From NCBI RefSeq assembly GCF_013822155.1, contig NZ_PNJW01000011.1, positions 1 to 64,000 of the forward strand: 64,000 nt of DNA. The letters are read 5' to 3'. Positions within the stretch are counted from its first letter, which is position 1. Each line of letters starts with the position of its first letter. Both the position numbers and the translations under genes were made by a program. This DNA is from Flavobacterium sp. (GTDB lineage: Bacteria > Bacteroidota > Bacteroidia > Flavobacteriales > Flavobacteriaceae). Positions 25,400 through 34,482 of the stretch are shown in pieces. A model generated the notes under the pieces. The model did no database searches, was not told the DNA's origin, and was given only the letters and a program-made list of their open reading frames with translations.

Positions 25400-25996
25400 T
25401 TAGTGACTGATGTTTTGTAACTGCTTTTCAAGTTCAATGATTCCTTGGGGAGTTGCCATTGCTCTTGTATGATATTCTAAAGCTTGTAATTCAAGTTTAT
25501 TTGCTTCTTTTTCTGAACTGATATTTCCATTGATGCTAAAAATCAAGGTATAATAAAAGCCAACGTATGTTTCAACATGAATGTCTTCTCTGTACAAACC
25601 TTGTTGAATTCCTTTTTCAATATTCTGTTTAAAGATTGTGTTACATTCATTTATTTCTCTGTTCATTACAGTTTCATAAATTTCAGGATAATGTTTTTTC
25701 AATTGAAATATTGGGGAGGTATCTGAGGTTTTGAACATTTCTTTGAACATTTTTCTGATTTCAAAATTTTCTTCAATAGCATTGTGGTTTTGGGCAACAA
25801 TGCTGTCAATTATTTGATGCACTTCTTTGTGAACCATCGCTGTACTCTCTTCAATGAGTAACTCCTTGTTGCAAAAGTATTTGTAAATAGTTTTTTTAGA
25901 AATACACATTTCTCCGGCAATATCATCCATGGTGACGCTCTTAAAACCTAGTTTTAGGAACAAATCAGTGGCTTTTGCAATAATTTTCTCTTTCAT
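25400..25996 (-). CDS. TetR-family repressor of the efflux operon
   Basis: 198 residues from ATG 25994-25996 (MKEKIIAKATDLFLKLGFKS). The frame opens further upstream but overlaps the yceI-like gene. The N-terminal TetR helix-turn-helix is clear (VTMDDIAGEMCISKKTIYKY, then FCNKELLI). The C-terminal helical domain is the ligand sensor. It sits second in the operon it probably controls. The inverted repeat at 26610-26637 around the -33 element is the likely operator. Confidence 0.9.
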   Translation of the reverse strand: MKEKIIAKATDLFLKLGFKSVTMDDIAGEMCISKKTIYKYFCNKELLIEESTAMVHKEVHQIIDSIVAQNHNAIEENFEIRKMFKEMFKTSDTSPIFQLKKHYPEIYETVMNREINECNTIFKQNIEKGIQQGLYREDIHVETYVGFYYTLIFSINGNISSEKEANKLELQALEYHTRAMATPQGIIELEKQLQNISH

Positions 25997-26009
25997 TTTT
26001 TTTATTTTA

Positions 26010-26531
26010 TTAAACTGTAAATTCCAAATTTGCAATTAGTTTAATATTATTTCCGCTTGATAGGTAACCGACTTGATTAAACGAAGTAAAATCTAAACCG
26101 AAATCTTTTCTATTTATATCACCGGTTATTTCAAAGGCAGCTTTTTCCGTTCCGTTATATGATTTGATTCCAAGGTATTCAGCATCAAGCTCAATTACTT
26201 TAGTTATATTTCTAATGGTAAGGTTTCCTTTCAAAAAATTAATATTCTTATTTATTTTTTCAAAAGAGGTAGATTTAAAACTGATAATGGGATATTCTTT
26301 TTTATCTAACAAATCATTCAATTTTAAATGTGCTTTTTTAGGCTCCAATATTGTTTCATTATTATTTACATTAATCAAAAACTCTACTGATGCGGCTTCA
26401 ATTTCATTGTCTTTCATTTCAACATATCCATCAAACTTATTTTGTGTACCTGTCATATAAGCCACAATCGAATGTCTCATCTTAATTAAGATATCTGATT
26501 GATTTGGGTCCATCATCCATTTGGTTTTCAT
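26010..26531 (-). CDS. YceI-like domain protein
   Basis: 173 residues of the YceI lipocalin-like beta-barrel family (WMMDPNQSDILIKMRHSIVA start, KGNLTIRNITKVIELDAEY, GDINRKDFGLDF). The family binds long isoprenoid chains. There is no signal peptide, so unlike E. coli YceI it should be cytoplasmic. It is the first gene of the RND operon, suggesting a lipid or isoprenoid link to the pump. It ends 13 bases before the TetR start. Confidence 0.85.
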   Translation of the reverse strand: MKTKWMMDPNQSDILIKMRHSIVAYMTGTQNKFDGYVEMKDNEIEAASVEFLINVNNNETILEPKKAHLKLNDLLDKKEYPIISFKSTSFEKINKNINFLKGNLTIRNITKVIELDAEYLGIKSYNGTEKAAFEITGDINRKDFGLDFTSFNQVGYLSSGNNIKLIANLEFTV

Positions 26532-26597
26532 AATTAATTAGTTTTAATAGATTGTTTTTATAAATATTCCACTATTTTTTTATCAGTAAATCGGGGA

Positions 26598-26637
26598 CAA
26601 ATGTAAAAAGGAAACTTTTAACACCAAAATAGTTTCC
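26598..26637 (-). promoter_or_regulatory. Efflux-operon promoter with TetR-type operator
   Basis: On the minus strand TTG (26625-26627), exactly 19 bases, TACATTTG (26598-26605). The perfect inverted repeat GGAAACT (26610-26616) and AGTTTCC (26631-26637), 14 bases apart, straddles the -33 element. A repressor dimer bound here would shut the promoter. Confidence 0.65.
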
Positions 26638-26751
26638 AAAGTATTTACATAAATTTAACATTTGTTAAAAGATGGAATGTTTCCAGCAATTTTCGCATTC
26701 GGCTTTTTTTGGTTTTCTTTGTGAATCTATAACTCAATCTATTCATTGAAT

Positions 26752-27726
26752 ATGCATTCAATCCAAGCTTATCAGGAACATTTTATAAACTATCTTCAGC
26801 AACAACATTTTTTACGCGACCCTAAAAACTTGTATGAACCTATTGATTACATTTTAGGTTTAGGGGGCAAAAGAATGCGACCTGTGTTAACATTAATGGC
26901 AGCAGAAGTGTTTGATGTAAATTTTGAAAAAGCACTTCCGGCAGCTACAGCGGTAGAAGTTTTCCATAATTTCTCGTTAGTTCACGACGATATTATGGAC
27001 GATGCTCCGTTGCGAAGAGGAAAAGTAACCGTTCATGAAAAGTGGAATTTGAATACCGGCATTTTATCGGGAGATGCGATGTTGATTTTGGCTTACCAAT
27101 ATTTTGAAAATTATGAACCGGCCATTTTTAAAGATTTGGCCAAGTTATTCAGTAAAACAGCTCTTGAGGTTTGTGAAGGGCAGCAATACGATGTGGATTT
27201 TGAGACTAGAGACGATGTGACTCTTGCTGACTATTTAAAAATGATACAATATAAAACTGCTGTTTTAGTTGGAGCCGCCTTAAAGATGGGAGCAATTATC
27301 GCTCAAACATCCAAAGAAAATGCTGATTTAATTTATGAATTTGGACTTAATTTAGGCATTGCTTTTCAGTTACAAGATGACTATTTGGATTGTTTTGGTG
27401 ATCCGGAAACATTTGGAAAACAAGTGGGTGGCGATATTATTGAAAATAAAAAGACCTATCTGTATCTCAAAGCAATTGAATTTGCACAGCCGCAAGAAAA
27501 AGCACAATTGTTGCATTTATATTCCATTCAACCACAGGACAATTCTGATAAAATTGAATCAGTAAAAGAAATTTTTACGCATACAGGAGCATCAAAAGCT
27601 ACTCAAAAAGCTATAGAAGATTATACCCAGATGGCATTTGAAACTTTAAATAAAATGCAACTATCAGAAGATAAAAAAATAGCTTTAAAATCATTTGGCG
27701 AAAAATTAATGAAAAGAACAGTATAA
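26752..27726 (+). CDS. Polyprenyl synthetase (farnesyl/geranylgeranyl-type)
   Basis: 324 residues from ATG 26752 (MHSIQAYQEHFINYL); a TTG two codons upstream is not needed. GGKRMRPVLTLM starts the trans-isoprenyl diphosphate synthase fold, with the first aspartate-rich motif in VHDDIMDDAPLRRG, the DAMLILAYQYF helix and the second motif in QLQDDYLDCFGDP. It condenses IPP with allylic diphosphates for quinone or lipid-carrier chains. Chain length cannot be fixed by eye. Beside a YceI-like isoprenoid binder, though on the other strand. Confidence 0.93.
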   Translation: MHSIQAYQEHFINYLQQQHFLRDPKNLYEPIDYILGLGGKRMRPVLTLMAAEVFDVNFEKALPAATAVEVFHNFSLVHDDIMDDAPLRRGKVTVHEKWNLNTGILSGDAMLILAYQYFENYEPAIFKDLAKLFSKTALEVCEGQQYDVDFETRDDVTLADYLKMIQYKTAVLVGAALKMGAIIAQTSKENADLIYEFGLNLGIAFQLQDDYLDCFGDPETFGKQVGGDIIENKKTYLYLKAIEFAQPQEKAQLLHLYSIQPQDNSDKIESVKEIFTHTGASKATQKAIEDYTQMAFETLNKMQLSEDKKIALKSFGEKLMKRTV

Positions 27727-27801
27727 AATATTTTTGATAGTTTATTGCAAGGTTATTTATGCTTATATTTAACAATTGTTTAATAATTTTAGAAATAGCA
27801 A

Positions 27802-28557
27802 ATGCAAAAGGAACAACAAGATTACGCACTTTTTTTTAAGTTTATAGAAGCATACAGTCCGGAAGGATTCTCAACAATTAAGGAATCTGATTCGTTGATT
27901 TTGGATCTTGAAGAACAGATGGCTTTAAATAATCAATTTTTCTATTTTGCGGATTTATTAAAATTAAAAATTATATTCACCAGCAAGAAAAGCTTCGATA
28001 TAATTGGTGTTCATCCAAACGATTTTGACCCACAGACCATCATCAACAAAACACATCCGGATGAACTTCCACGATTATTAAAGGCACGAACAAAACTTTT
28101 TAAAATAAGCGGAGATTTATTAGCTGGAAAAAAATCACACTCTTTATTTTCAACAAACATCAAAACTCAAAATAGTCAAGGAGAGTATTCAAATATACTC
28201 CATCAATTGTACTTTTTTTATTGCGAGTTAAATAAATCAGTTTATTTAATTAATATTCTTAACAATATAGATTGGTATACCAAAAATAAAAATGGTTTTC
28301 AGTATTATCATGGAGACAATCTTTCCTGTTTCAAGTACCCTGATGAGGATTTATTAAGTAAAGGCAACAATTTCTCAACCAGAGAATTTGAAATAATAAA
28401 ACTCATAGAAAAAGGATTAAGTACCAAAGAAATAGCGGAAAAACTTTTCATAAGTCCATATACCGTTAATACTCATAGACGGAACATTATTGCTAAAACT
28501 GATAAACCGAAAATTGCGGATATTATTTCCGATCTTTTTGAAATGGGATTTTTATAA
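27802..28557 (+). CDS. PAS-LuxR transcriptional regulator
   Basis: 251 residues. Residues about 35-165 form a PAS-like sensor (IGVHPNDFDPQTIINKTHPDEL is the core, in part IGVHPNDFDPQTI). Residues 190-250 are a LuxR/GerE helix-turn-helix (FSTREFEIIKLIEKGLSTKE, IAEKLFISPYTVNTHRRNI). There is no receiver domain. This architecture is frequent in Flavobacteriaceae. A TTG and TATATTTA pair lies 16 bases apart upstream. It precedes the sulfatase cluster and may control it, an inference from position. Confidence 0.88.
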   Translation: MQKEQQDYALFFKFIEAYSPEGFSTIKESDSLILDLEEQMALNNQFFYFADLLKLKIIFTSKKSFDIIGVHPNDFDPQTIINKTHPDELPRLLKARTKLFKISGDLLAGKKSHSLFSTNIKTQNSQGEYSNILHQLYFFYCELNKSVYLINILNNIDWYTKNKNGFQYYHGDNLSCFKYPDEDLLSKGNNFSTREFEIIKLIEKGLSTKEIAEKLFISPYTVNTHRRNIIAKTDKPKIADIISDLFEMGFL

Positions 28558-28673
28558 AACTATTTTAACAGTTTTCTGCCTTATTAATACAAAGATATTT
28601 TCTCTTATTATTAAATTCGAAGAGTAATTAAAAATAGCTAACATTAGGTATTTTTTTGTACTTTTAAAGAGGC

Positions 28674-28681
28674 TAAATTTG
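28674..28681 (+). promoter_or_regulatory. Candidate -7 element of the sulfatase cluster
   Basis: TAAATTTG fits TAnnTTTG; a TTTG lies 15 bases upstream (28655-28658), slightly too close. The leader to 28806 is about 120 bases. The rest of 28558-28805 shows nothing else. Confidence 0.35.
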
Positions 28682-28805
28682 ATTTGTACTATCTAAAGTC
28701 ACAATTTAATGGGAAATTCTTGCAAATCTGATAATTATCATTTTATAAAATGGAAATCCAAGTTAAATTCGGACCTAAAATATAAACTTAACTAAATTTA
28801 AAATT

Positions 28806-29354
28806 ATGAAAAAATTAGTTTTATTCATTGCATTCTTTTCATCACTATTGAGTTGGTCACAAGAAAATTTATTTACCATAAGTGGGGGATATGCCTTTGC
28901 CAATATTGAGGATTTCAGTGATGATGCAACCGGTTGGAGAATTAACGGAACTTATGAATACAGACCAATGAAAGGACCTGTAGCCCATGGATTTTCTTTT
29001 GGTTATATTTCTACTTCTGCTGAAACCACTACTTTAGTTGGGCAAACAAAATATGAAATCAATACTATTCCGGTTTATTATGCCCCTAAATATTTTTTTG
29101 GAAAAGGTTCAGCCCAAGGGTTTGTCAAAGGAGCATTAGGGATGCAATTTTCAAATTTAACCCGATCTGGTTCAGTTATTGGACTTGAAGATAATGATTC
29201 CGGATTTTATGGTGGACTCGGATTAGGTGGAATGAAAACCTTTAAAGAAAACTTTTTTATCAATGCTGAATATGAATGGGCTTATATGTCAAACAGTTTT
29301 TATAAAGATGGTTTTATGAATTCATTTTTGATTGGAATTGGAATGAAATTTTAA
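28806..29354 (+). CDS. Outer-membrane beta-barrel protein
   Basis: 182 residues, signal peptide MKKLVLFIAFFSSLLSWSQ, then about eight amphipathic strands with aromatic ends, ending in the canonical LIGIGMKF. Small OmpW/OmpA-like barrel. It heads a run of three exported proteins ending in a sulfatase; possibly the entry pore for its substrate or product. Confidence 0.8.
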   Translation: MKKLVLFIAFFSSLLSWSQENLFTISGGYAFANIEDFSDDATGWRINGTYEYRPMKGPVAHGFSFGYISTSAETTTLVGQTKYEINTIPVYYAPKYFFGKGSAQGFVKGALGMQFSNLTRSGSVIGLEDNDSGFYGGLGLGGMKTFKENFFINAEYEWAYMSNSFYKDGFMNSFLIGIGMKF

Positions 29355-29388
29355 TTATTCAATTTTATAAATAAAAAAATACTACAAA

Positions 29389-30162
29389 ATGAGTCAGGCA
29401 ATTAAACATTATAAAAAACATACTCTAGTTTTTTTCATTACTATACTATCACTAACCTTTTCGGTTGTTTCCGCTCAAAATGATACTCTTTCAAAAAAAT
29501 GGCATTATTTGGGTGAAGTGTATATGATGTTTCCAAACATGAAAGGGGAAACCGGTGTTAGAGAGTTACCCACAGTAGCTGTTGATGCAACTGTTGGGGA
29601 TATTTTAGGGCACCTGAAGATGGGCGGTATGTTTTATTTGGAAGCTACCAACGACGATTGGTCAATAAGTTCCGACTTTTTATACATGGATTTAGAGCAA
29701 GATGCGGTTCCAACTACTTTGATAACAAGCGGAAAAGTATCCATGCAACAAACCGCTTGGGAACTTGCCGGATTAAAACGAGTTCAACCTTGGCTTGATT
29801 TAGGTTTAGGTGGCCGATTAGTCAATCTACAAGCCGGAATTGATTTGCAAACGGTTATCAATGACAGAAGTGCTTCAATCGATCAAACTTGGGTAGATCC
29901 TATAATTATTGCCAGAACTCAAGGTGTTTTTACAGAAAAAATATATTGGCAGTTTAGAGGTGATTTTGGAGGATTTGGTTTAGGTTCCGATTTCACATGG
30001 CAAGCACAAGCCAACATTGGTTACCGATTCTCAAACCTTTTTCAAACCTCTATTGGTTATCGATACATTGGTATTGATTATGACAATGGAGAAGGCAGCG
30101 ATCGATTTGTTTATGATGTAGACACTTTCGGAGCTGTTTTGCGACTTGGGTTTAACTTTTAA
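29389..30162 (+). CDS. Outer-membrane barrel linked to the sulfatase
   Basis: 257 residues, signal peptide ending VVSAQ, then alternating strands (WHYLGEVYMMFPNM, GGMFYLEATNDDWSISSDFL, IGYRYIGIDYDN) and a terminal GAVLRLGFNF, typical of an outer-membrane barrel. It is 34 bases after the previous barrel gene and 12 before the sulfatase gene. The family is often found beside AtsA-like sulfatases; its role is not known to me. Confidence 0.8.
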   Translation: MSQAIKHYKKHTLVFFITILSLTFSVVSAQNDTLSKKWHYLGEVYMMFPNMKGETGVRELPTVAVDATVGDILGHLKMGGMFYLEATNDDWSISSDFLYMDLEQDAVPTTLITSGKVSMQQTAWELAGLKRVQPWLDLGLGGRLVNLQAGIDLQTVINDRSASIDQTWVDPIIIARTQGVFTEKIYWQFRGDFGGFGLGSDFTWQAQANIGYRFSNLFQTSIGYRYIGIDYDNGEGSDRFVYDVDTFGAVLRLGFNF

Positions 30163-30174
30163 AAAATTTAAAAA

Positions 30175-32559
30175 ATGAATAAAAAATTTAATTTAGTTTC
30201 TCTTTTTGTGTCTGCAGGATTACTGGTTTTAACCACTATATCATCAAATGCACAGGATAAAAAAACTACAACGACTCAAAAAGTTGAGTTAGATAGGACT
30301 TCGCTTCCTATTAAAACGCCATCTAGACAAACCACCAAAGAATTGGATGTTCGCAATGTTACACAACCTGTTCGTGTTGAGGTAAAAGCTCCTGAAGGTG
30401 CACCCAATGTGATTTTGGTTTTGCTCGATGACCTTGGTTTTGCCGGCACAAGTGCTTTTGGGGGTCCTGTAAGTACTCCTTCATTTGACAGGGTTGCAAA
30501 CGAGGGTATTTATTACAATAATTTTCACACCACTGCTGTATGTTCTCCTACACGAGCGGCAATCAAAAGTGGTCGAAATCACCAAGTGAATAACATGGGT
30601 TTTATAACTGAAATGGCTACAGGTTTGCCCGGTGGTACAGGTGAAATTCCCGGTGAAGTAGCCCCCGTTGCAGAAATGCTTCGTTTGAATGGGTATAGCA
30701 CAGGTGCTTTTGGAAAATGGCACGAAACAGCTGTTTGGGAAACCAGTATTTCCGGACCATTCGACCGCTGGCCAACCCGTCAAGGATTTGATAAATTTTA
30801 TGGCTTCTTAGGAGGTGAAACCAATCAATGGGCACCTTTTATTTACGATGGAACACATCCGGTAGAATTGCCCGATGATCCTAATTATCATTTCATGAAT
30901 GATATGACCAATCAGGCTGTGGCGTGGATGAAATTTCAAAAAGCAATGACACCGGATAAGCCTTATTTTATGTTTTTTGCACCGGGTGCTACTCACGCTC
31001 CACATCATGTACCACAAAGCTACATTGACAAATGGAAAGGGAAATTTGATGGTGGTTGGGATGCCATGCGTCAACAAATATTGGATCGTCAAGTAAAAAT
31101 GGGTATTGTTCCCAAAGGCACGAAATTAGCACCAAAACCGGAAGCCATTCAGCAATGGGATAAATTATCTGCGAATGAAAAAAAATTATTTATCCGTCAA
31201 GCGGAAACATTTGCAGGATATCTAGATATGGCTGATTATGAAATTGGTCGTTTATTGGACGCCGTTGAACAAACCGGACAGGCCGATAATACGATGATTA
31301 TTTTTGTTTATGGCGACAATGGAACCAGTGCCGAAGGTGGTGCTAATGGTATGTTCAGCGAAATGACTTATTTCAATGGTGTTCAAGAAACAGTAGAAGA
31401 TATGCTTAAAAAAGTGGATAAATGGGGTGGTCCGGAAACCTATCCGCACATGGCAGCAGGTTGGGCAGTAATGTTCGATACGCCTTACTCATGGACTAAG
31501 CAAGTTGCTTCAGACCCAGGTGGAACCAAAGTAGGCATGGCAATTCGCTGGCCTAAAGGGATTAAAGCCAATGGAGGTTTACGTCCACAGTTTAGCCACG
31601 TAATTGATATTGCTCCAACAATTTTAGAAGCAGCCGGTTTGCCTGAACCAAAAATGGTTAATGGTGTAGTTCAACGTCCGATGGATGGAAAAAGTCTGGT
31701 CTATTCATTTAATGACGCTACTGCCAAAGAAACACACACTACCCAATATTTTGAAATGGCCGGTAACCGAGCAATGTATCATGAAGGTTGGTATGCACGA
31801 ACTATTCATAGAGCACCTTGGGAGCAAAAACCCAGAAGACCTTTACAAGAGGATATCTGGGATTTATATTATATGCCAACTGATTTTAGCCTTGTTAATA
31901 ACCTTGCTACCAAGAATCCTGATAAATTAAAAGAACTTCAAGCATTGTTTATGAAGGAAGCAGAAAAAAGTTTTGCACTACCGGTAGATGACCGTATGTT
32001 TGAACGATTAGATGCTACAGCAGTGGGTCGTCCAACACTTTTAGGTAACCGAAACTCGCTCACTCTCGCTGAAGGTATGGTGGGTATTCCTGAAAACTCT
32101 TTTCTCAATGTTAAAAACAGATCAAAAACCATCACGGCAGATATTGAAATTTCAGCAGACAAAACAGCCAATGGAATTCTAATTGCACAAGCCGGACGTT
32201 TTGGGGGATGGGCACTTTATATAATAAATGGTACATTAGCTTATGACTATAACTTCCTTGGATTGCAACGTTTTACGGTAGAATCGGGACAAAAATTAAC
32301 TCCAGGAAAACATACTGTAAAATTTGATTTTGCTTATGATGGTGGCGGACTTGCAAAAGGTGGTTTAGGAACCCTGTACATTGATGGTAAAAAAGTAGGC
32401 GAAGGAAGAATTGAACGTACTCAACCCGGAATATTTTCAGCTGATGAAACAGTAGATGTTGGTATTGATTTAGCGACACCGGTAGTGGAGAGAATTGGTG
32501 CTGAAGCTAAATCGAAATTCAACGGAAGCATTCCTAAATTGGTGGTGGAGATTAAATAA
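30175..32559 (+). CDS. Exported class I arylsulfatase (AtsA-like)
   Basis: 794 residues with a signal peptide ending NAQ. The alkaline-phosphatase-fold sulfatase domain starts at about residue 77 with PNVILVLLDDLGFAG (metal aspartates D85 and D86). C123 in AVCSPTRAAIKSGRNH is the formylglycine-forming cysteine of the CxPxR motif. GKWHE, THAPHHVP and YGDNGTSAEGG hold the other active-site residues. The last 160 residues are a jelly-roll-like extension. It needs an anaerobic-type or FGE maturase encoded elsewhere. It should hydrolyse sulfate esters in the periplasm. Its long form resembles Pseudomonas AtsA. Third gene of its cluster. Confidence 0.93.
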   Translation: MNKKFNLVSLFVSAGLLVLTTISSNAQDKKTTTTQKVELDRTSLPIKTPSRQTTKELDVRNVTQPVRVEVKAPEGAPNVILVLLDDLGFAGTSAFGGPVSTPSFDRVANEGIYYNNFHTTAVCSPTRAAIKSGRNHQVNNMGFITEMATGLPGGTGEIPGEVAPVAEMLRLNGYSTGAFGKWHETAVWETSISGPFDRWPTRQGFDKFYGFLGGETNQWAPFIYDGTHPVELPDDPNYHFMNDMTNQAVAWMKFQKAMTPDKPYFMFFAPGATHAPHHVPQSYIDKWKGKFDGGWDAMRQQILDRQVKMGIVPKGTKLAPKPEAIQQWDKLSANEKKLFIRQAETFAGYLDMADYEIGRLLDAVEQTGQADNTMIIFVYGDNGTSAEGGANGMFSEMTYFNGVQETVEDMLKKVDKWGGPETYPHMAAGWAVMFDTPYSWTKQVASDPGGTKVGMAIRWPKGIKANGGLRPQFSHVIDIAPTILEAAGLPEPKMVNGVVQRPMDGKSLVYSFNDATAKETHTTQYFEMAGNRAMYHEGWYARTIHRAPWEQKPRRPLQEDIWDLYYMPTDFSLVNNLATKNPDKLKELQALFMKEAEKSFALPVDDRMFERLDATAVGRPTLLGNRNSLTLAEGMVGIPENSFLNVKNRSKTITADIEISADKTANGILIAQAGRFGGWALYIINGTLAYDYNFLGLQRFTVESGQKLTPGKHTVKFDFAYDGGGLAKGGLGTLYIDGKKVGEGRIERTQPGIFSADETVDVGIDLATPVVERIGAEAKSKFNGSIPKLVVEIK

Positions 32560-32671
32560 ATTATAGGAGATTATAAAGTATAATATAAAAGTCAAAAAAT
32601 AAATTTAATTTAACCTTCATTAAAATTAATTATTTGTTGCGGATTAATATTTCAATTTAAAAAATAAAAAA

Positions 32672-33367
32672 ATGAAAACAGTAAAGTTTGTAGTAGTTCT
32701 GCTTCTCTTTTTTGGGATGCAAAATGTGATAGCCCAAGCGGATGTCAAAGAAAATGTAGCAATGATTAAGAAAAATCTAGCTGACAGTAAGGAGAAAATT
32801 AAAAAGTATGAATGGATTGAAACCACCACGGTTTTTTATAAAGGTGAGCAAAAATCTGTTATTCAAAAGCAATGTTATTATGCTGTGGATGGAAAGTTAA
32901 CAAAAGTGGAGACAGGCGGTTCAACTCCAGCAGAAAAAAAGAGAGGAATAAAAGGAAAAATTGCTGAAAACAAAAAAGAGGAAATGTCCGATTATATGAA
33001 AAAAGCAATCGAAAAAATCCATACCTATTTACCTCCGGCTCCGGAAAAAATTCAAAAAAATTATAATGACGGAAAAACCACTATTCAGATAGTTGAACCA
33101 AACACTAAGTTTAAGCTCGGTTTTCCTGATTATAACGAGCCTAGTGATATGCTTTCGGTGACTGTGAATAAGCCAAACCAAAAAATCATGTCTTTAGAAG
33201 TAAGTACTTCTGTTGATGACCCTAAAGAAAAAGTAGTTTTTAATGTTAATTATAGTGATTTACCGGATGGAACTCAATATGCCAGCAAAACTATTCTTGA
33301 TGCTCAAGCCAAAGATGTAAAAATAATTATCGAAAATTCAGGATTTAAAAATGCTTCCGGAAAATAA
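32672..33367 (+). CDS. Exported lysine-rich protein, unknown
   Basis: 231 residues with a signal peptide (MKTVKFVVVLLLFFGMQNVIAQ). The mature part is charged, with a helix around AMIKKNLADSKEKIKKYEW, a KKRGIKGKIAENKKEE segment and beta-type repeats towards the end. No domain is recognised. It lies 112 bases after the sulfatase, in the same direction, and may belong to that cluster. Confidence 0.65.
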   Translation: MKTVKFVVVLLLFFGMQNVIAQADVKENVAMIKKNLADSKEKIKKYEWIETTTVFYKGEQKSVIQKQCYYAVDGKLTKVETGGSTPAEKKRGIKGKIAENKKEEMSDYMKKAIEKIHTYLPPAPEKIQKNYNDGKTTIQIVEPNTKFKLGFPDYNEPSDMLSVTVNKPNQKIMSLEVSTSVDDPKEKVVFNVNYSDLPDGTQYASKTILDAQAKDVKIIIENSGFKNASGK

Positions 33368-33469
33368 AAGTTCACAGCATTAGTAAGTATTTTTTGAAAT
33401 TCAATTGAAATCGGTTAGTCTTATTCTATTTTGTATCTTTACAAGCTAGTTTAAGACTAACTTTTTTTT

Positions 33470-33823
33470 ATGAATTATCTTGCTCCAACATCAACCGATC
33501 ACCTCTTAACCGAAGCCGAAAAAGAAAACCTGTACCTCAAATTGATTGAGCAACTTAACAAAGATTTTAATTTTGCCAATGAACCGATTGATGTTCCTTT
33601 AAGTACTTCACCTAATGAGTTGAAAATTCAATTACACGAAAAAGTGTACCGACTTATTCAATATAAATTTGCTGAATATTTAAACCTGCTTTATATTATT
33701 GATGTATCCGAAACCGAAGTTAAAAAACTCGATGGTTCCGACATTTCAGAATTGGCAGAACAAGTTGCTTTTTTAATTTTGAAAAGAGAATGGCAAAAAG
33801 TATGGTTTAGAAATAAACTTTGA
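33470..33823 (+). CDS. Conserved cytoplasmic protein, unknown
   Basis: 117 residues, acidic and helical (LLTEAEKENLYLKLIEQLNK, EKVYRLIQYKFAEYLNLLYI). No signal peptide. It is familiar as a flavobacterial conserved hypothetical; no function can be given. AT-rich spacers on both sides suggest a single-gene unit. Confidence 0.7.
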   Translation: MNYLAPTSTDHLLTEAEKENLYLKLIEQLNKDFNFANEPIDVPLSTSPNELKIQLHEKVYRLIQYKFAEYLNLLYIIDVSETEVKKLDGSDISELAEQVAFLILKREWQKVWFRNKL

Positions 33824-33907
33824 AAATAACTGATAAAAAACTTGCATATGTTTAAGTTTAATTTTAATTTTAATTTTGAAATCATTAATAATCAAACATT
33901 TAAGTTT

Positions 33908-34408
33908 ATGAAAGCAAGAAAAATTTTAGTTGGTATTGGAATGATTTTATTTTCTTATTTGGCATTTATTGCTTGTAACAATGAAGATAACTACGAAAAT
34001 AAAGATAGTGAGTTAAAAAAGGGGAAATATGAAAAGATGGATTCTTTTTTTGGTGCTAAAATAGGTGTGTTAAAAAACAAAGAAGTACAAGTTGTAGTTA
34101 CGAAAGACGATATACTAAAATTTGCTAAAGAAGCCTTAAAAGACACAAAGTTAGACTTAAAACCATTTGATTATAAAATAATTGAAGAAAAAGGCGTAAA
34201 ATATTTAAGAATTTACAGTCAAAACAATTATGTTTCCACAGTTGAACTCCTAGAAGATAAGAATAATTCTTTAAAAGTTGCTAATACAGTTTGTACATCT
34301 ACTGCTTGTGCTTCAGGCGGAGGTTGTATTCCAAATGGAAGCTATTGTACTGCTTGTGAATATAGCAATGGTTTGCCAGGGGATTGTACTAGAACAACAA
34401 GTGGTTAA
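33908..34408 (+). CDS. Lipoprotein with cysteine-rich C-terminus
   Basis: 166 residues from ATG 33908 (MKARKILVGIGMILFSYLAF, lipobox FIAC); the longer frame to 33842 has a low-complexity FNFNFNF leader. The middle is a small alpha/beta domain (VVVTKDDILKFAKEALKDT, YKIIEEKGVKYLRIYSQNN). The last 40 residues hold six cysteines in short spacing (VCTSTACASGGGCIPNG, SYCTACEYS, GDCTRTT), like a small disulfide knot. A processed peptide or surface module is possible. No family named. Confidence 0.7.
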   Translation: MKARKILVGIGMILFSYLAFIACNNEDNYENKDSELKKGKYEKMDSFFGAKIGVLKNKEVQVVVTKDDILKFAKEALKDTKLDLKPFDYKIIEEKGVKYLRIYSQNNYVSTVELLEDKNNSLKVANTVCTSTACASGGGCIPNGSYCTACEYSNGLPGDCTRTTSG

Positions 34409-34430
34409 ATAATTGAAATTTAAATATTAC

Positions 34431-34468
34431 AAAAAATGTTTTTCAAATTAATTTGAAAAACATTTTTT
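34431..34468. terminator. Perfect 18-bp bidirectional hairpin
   Basis: Bases 34431-34448 and 34451-34468 are exact inverted copies with 2 bases between, with A and T runs at the ends. It ends the lipoprotein gene and the convergent barrel gene. Confidence 0.8.
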
Positions 34469-34482
34469 ATAAATAAAAACCA

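Noticed and set aside
30481..31449. Several minus-strand frames of 65-100 codons in the sulfatase gene
   Set aside because: All antisense to conserved sulfatase motifs and without any recognisable domain.
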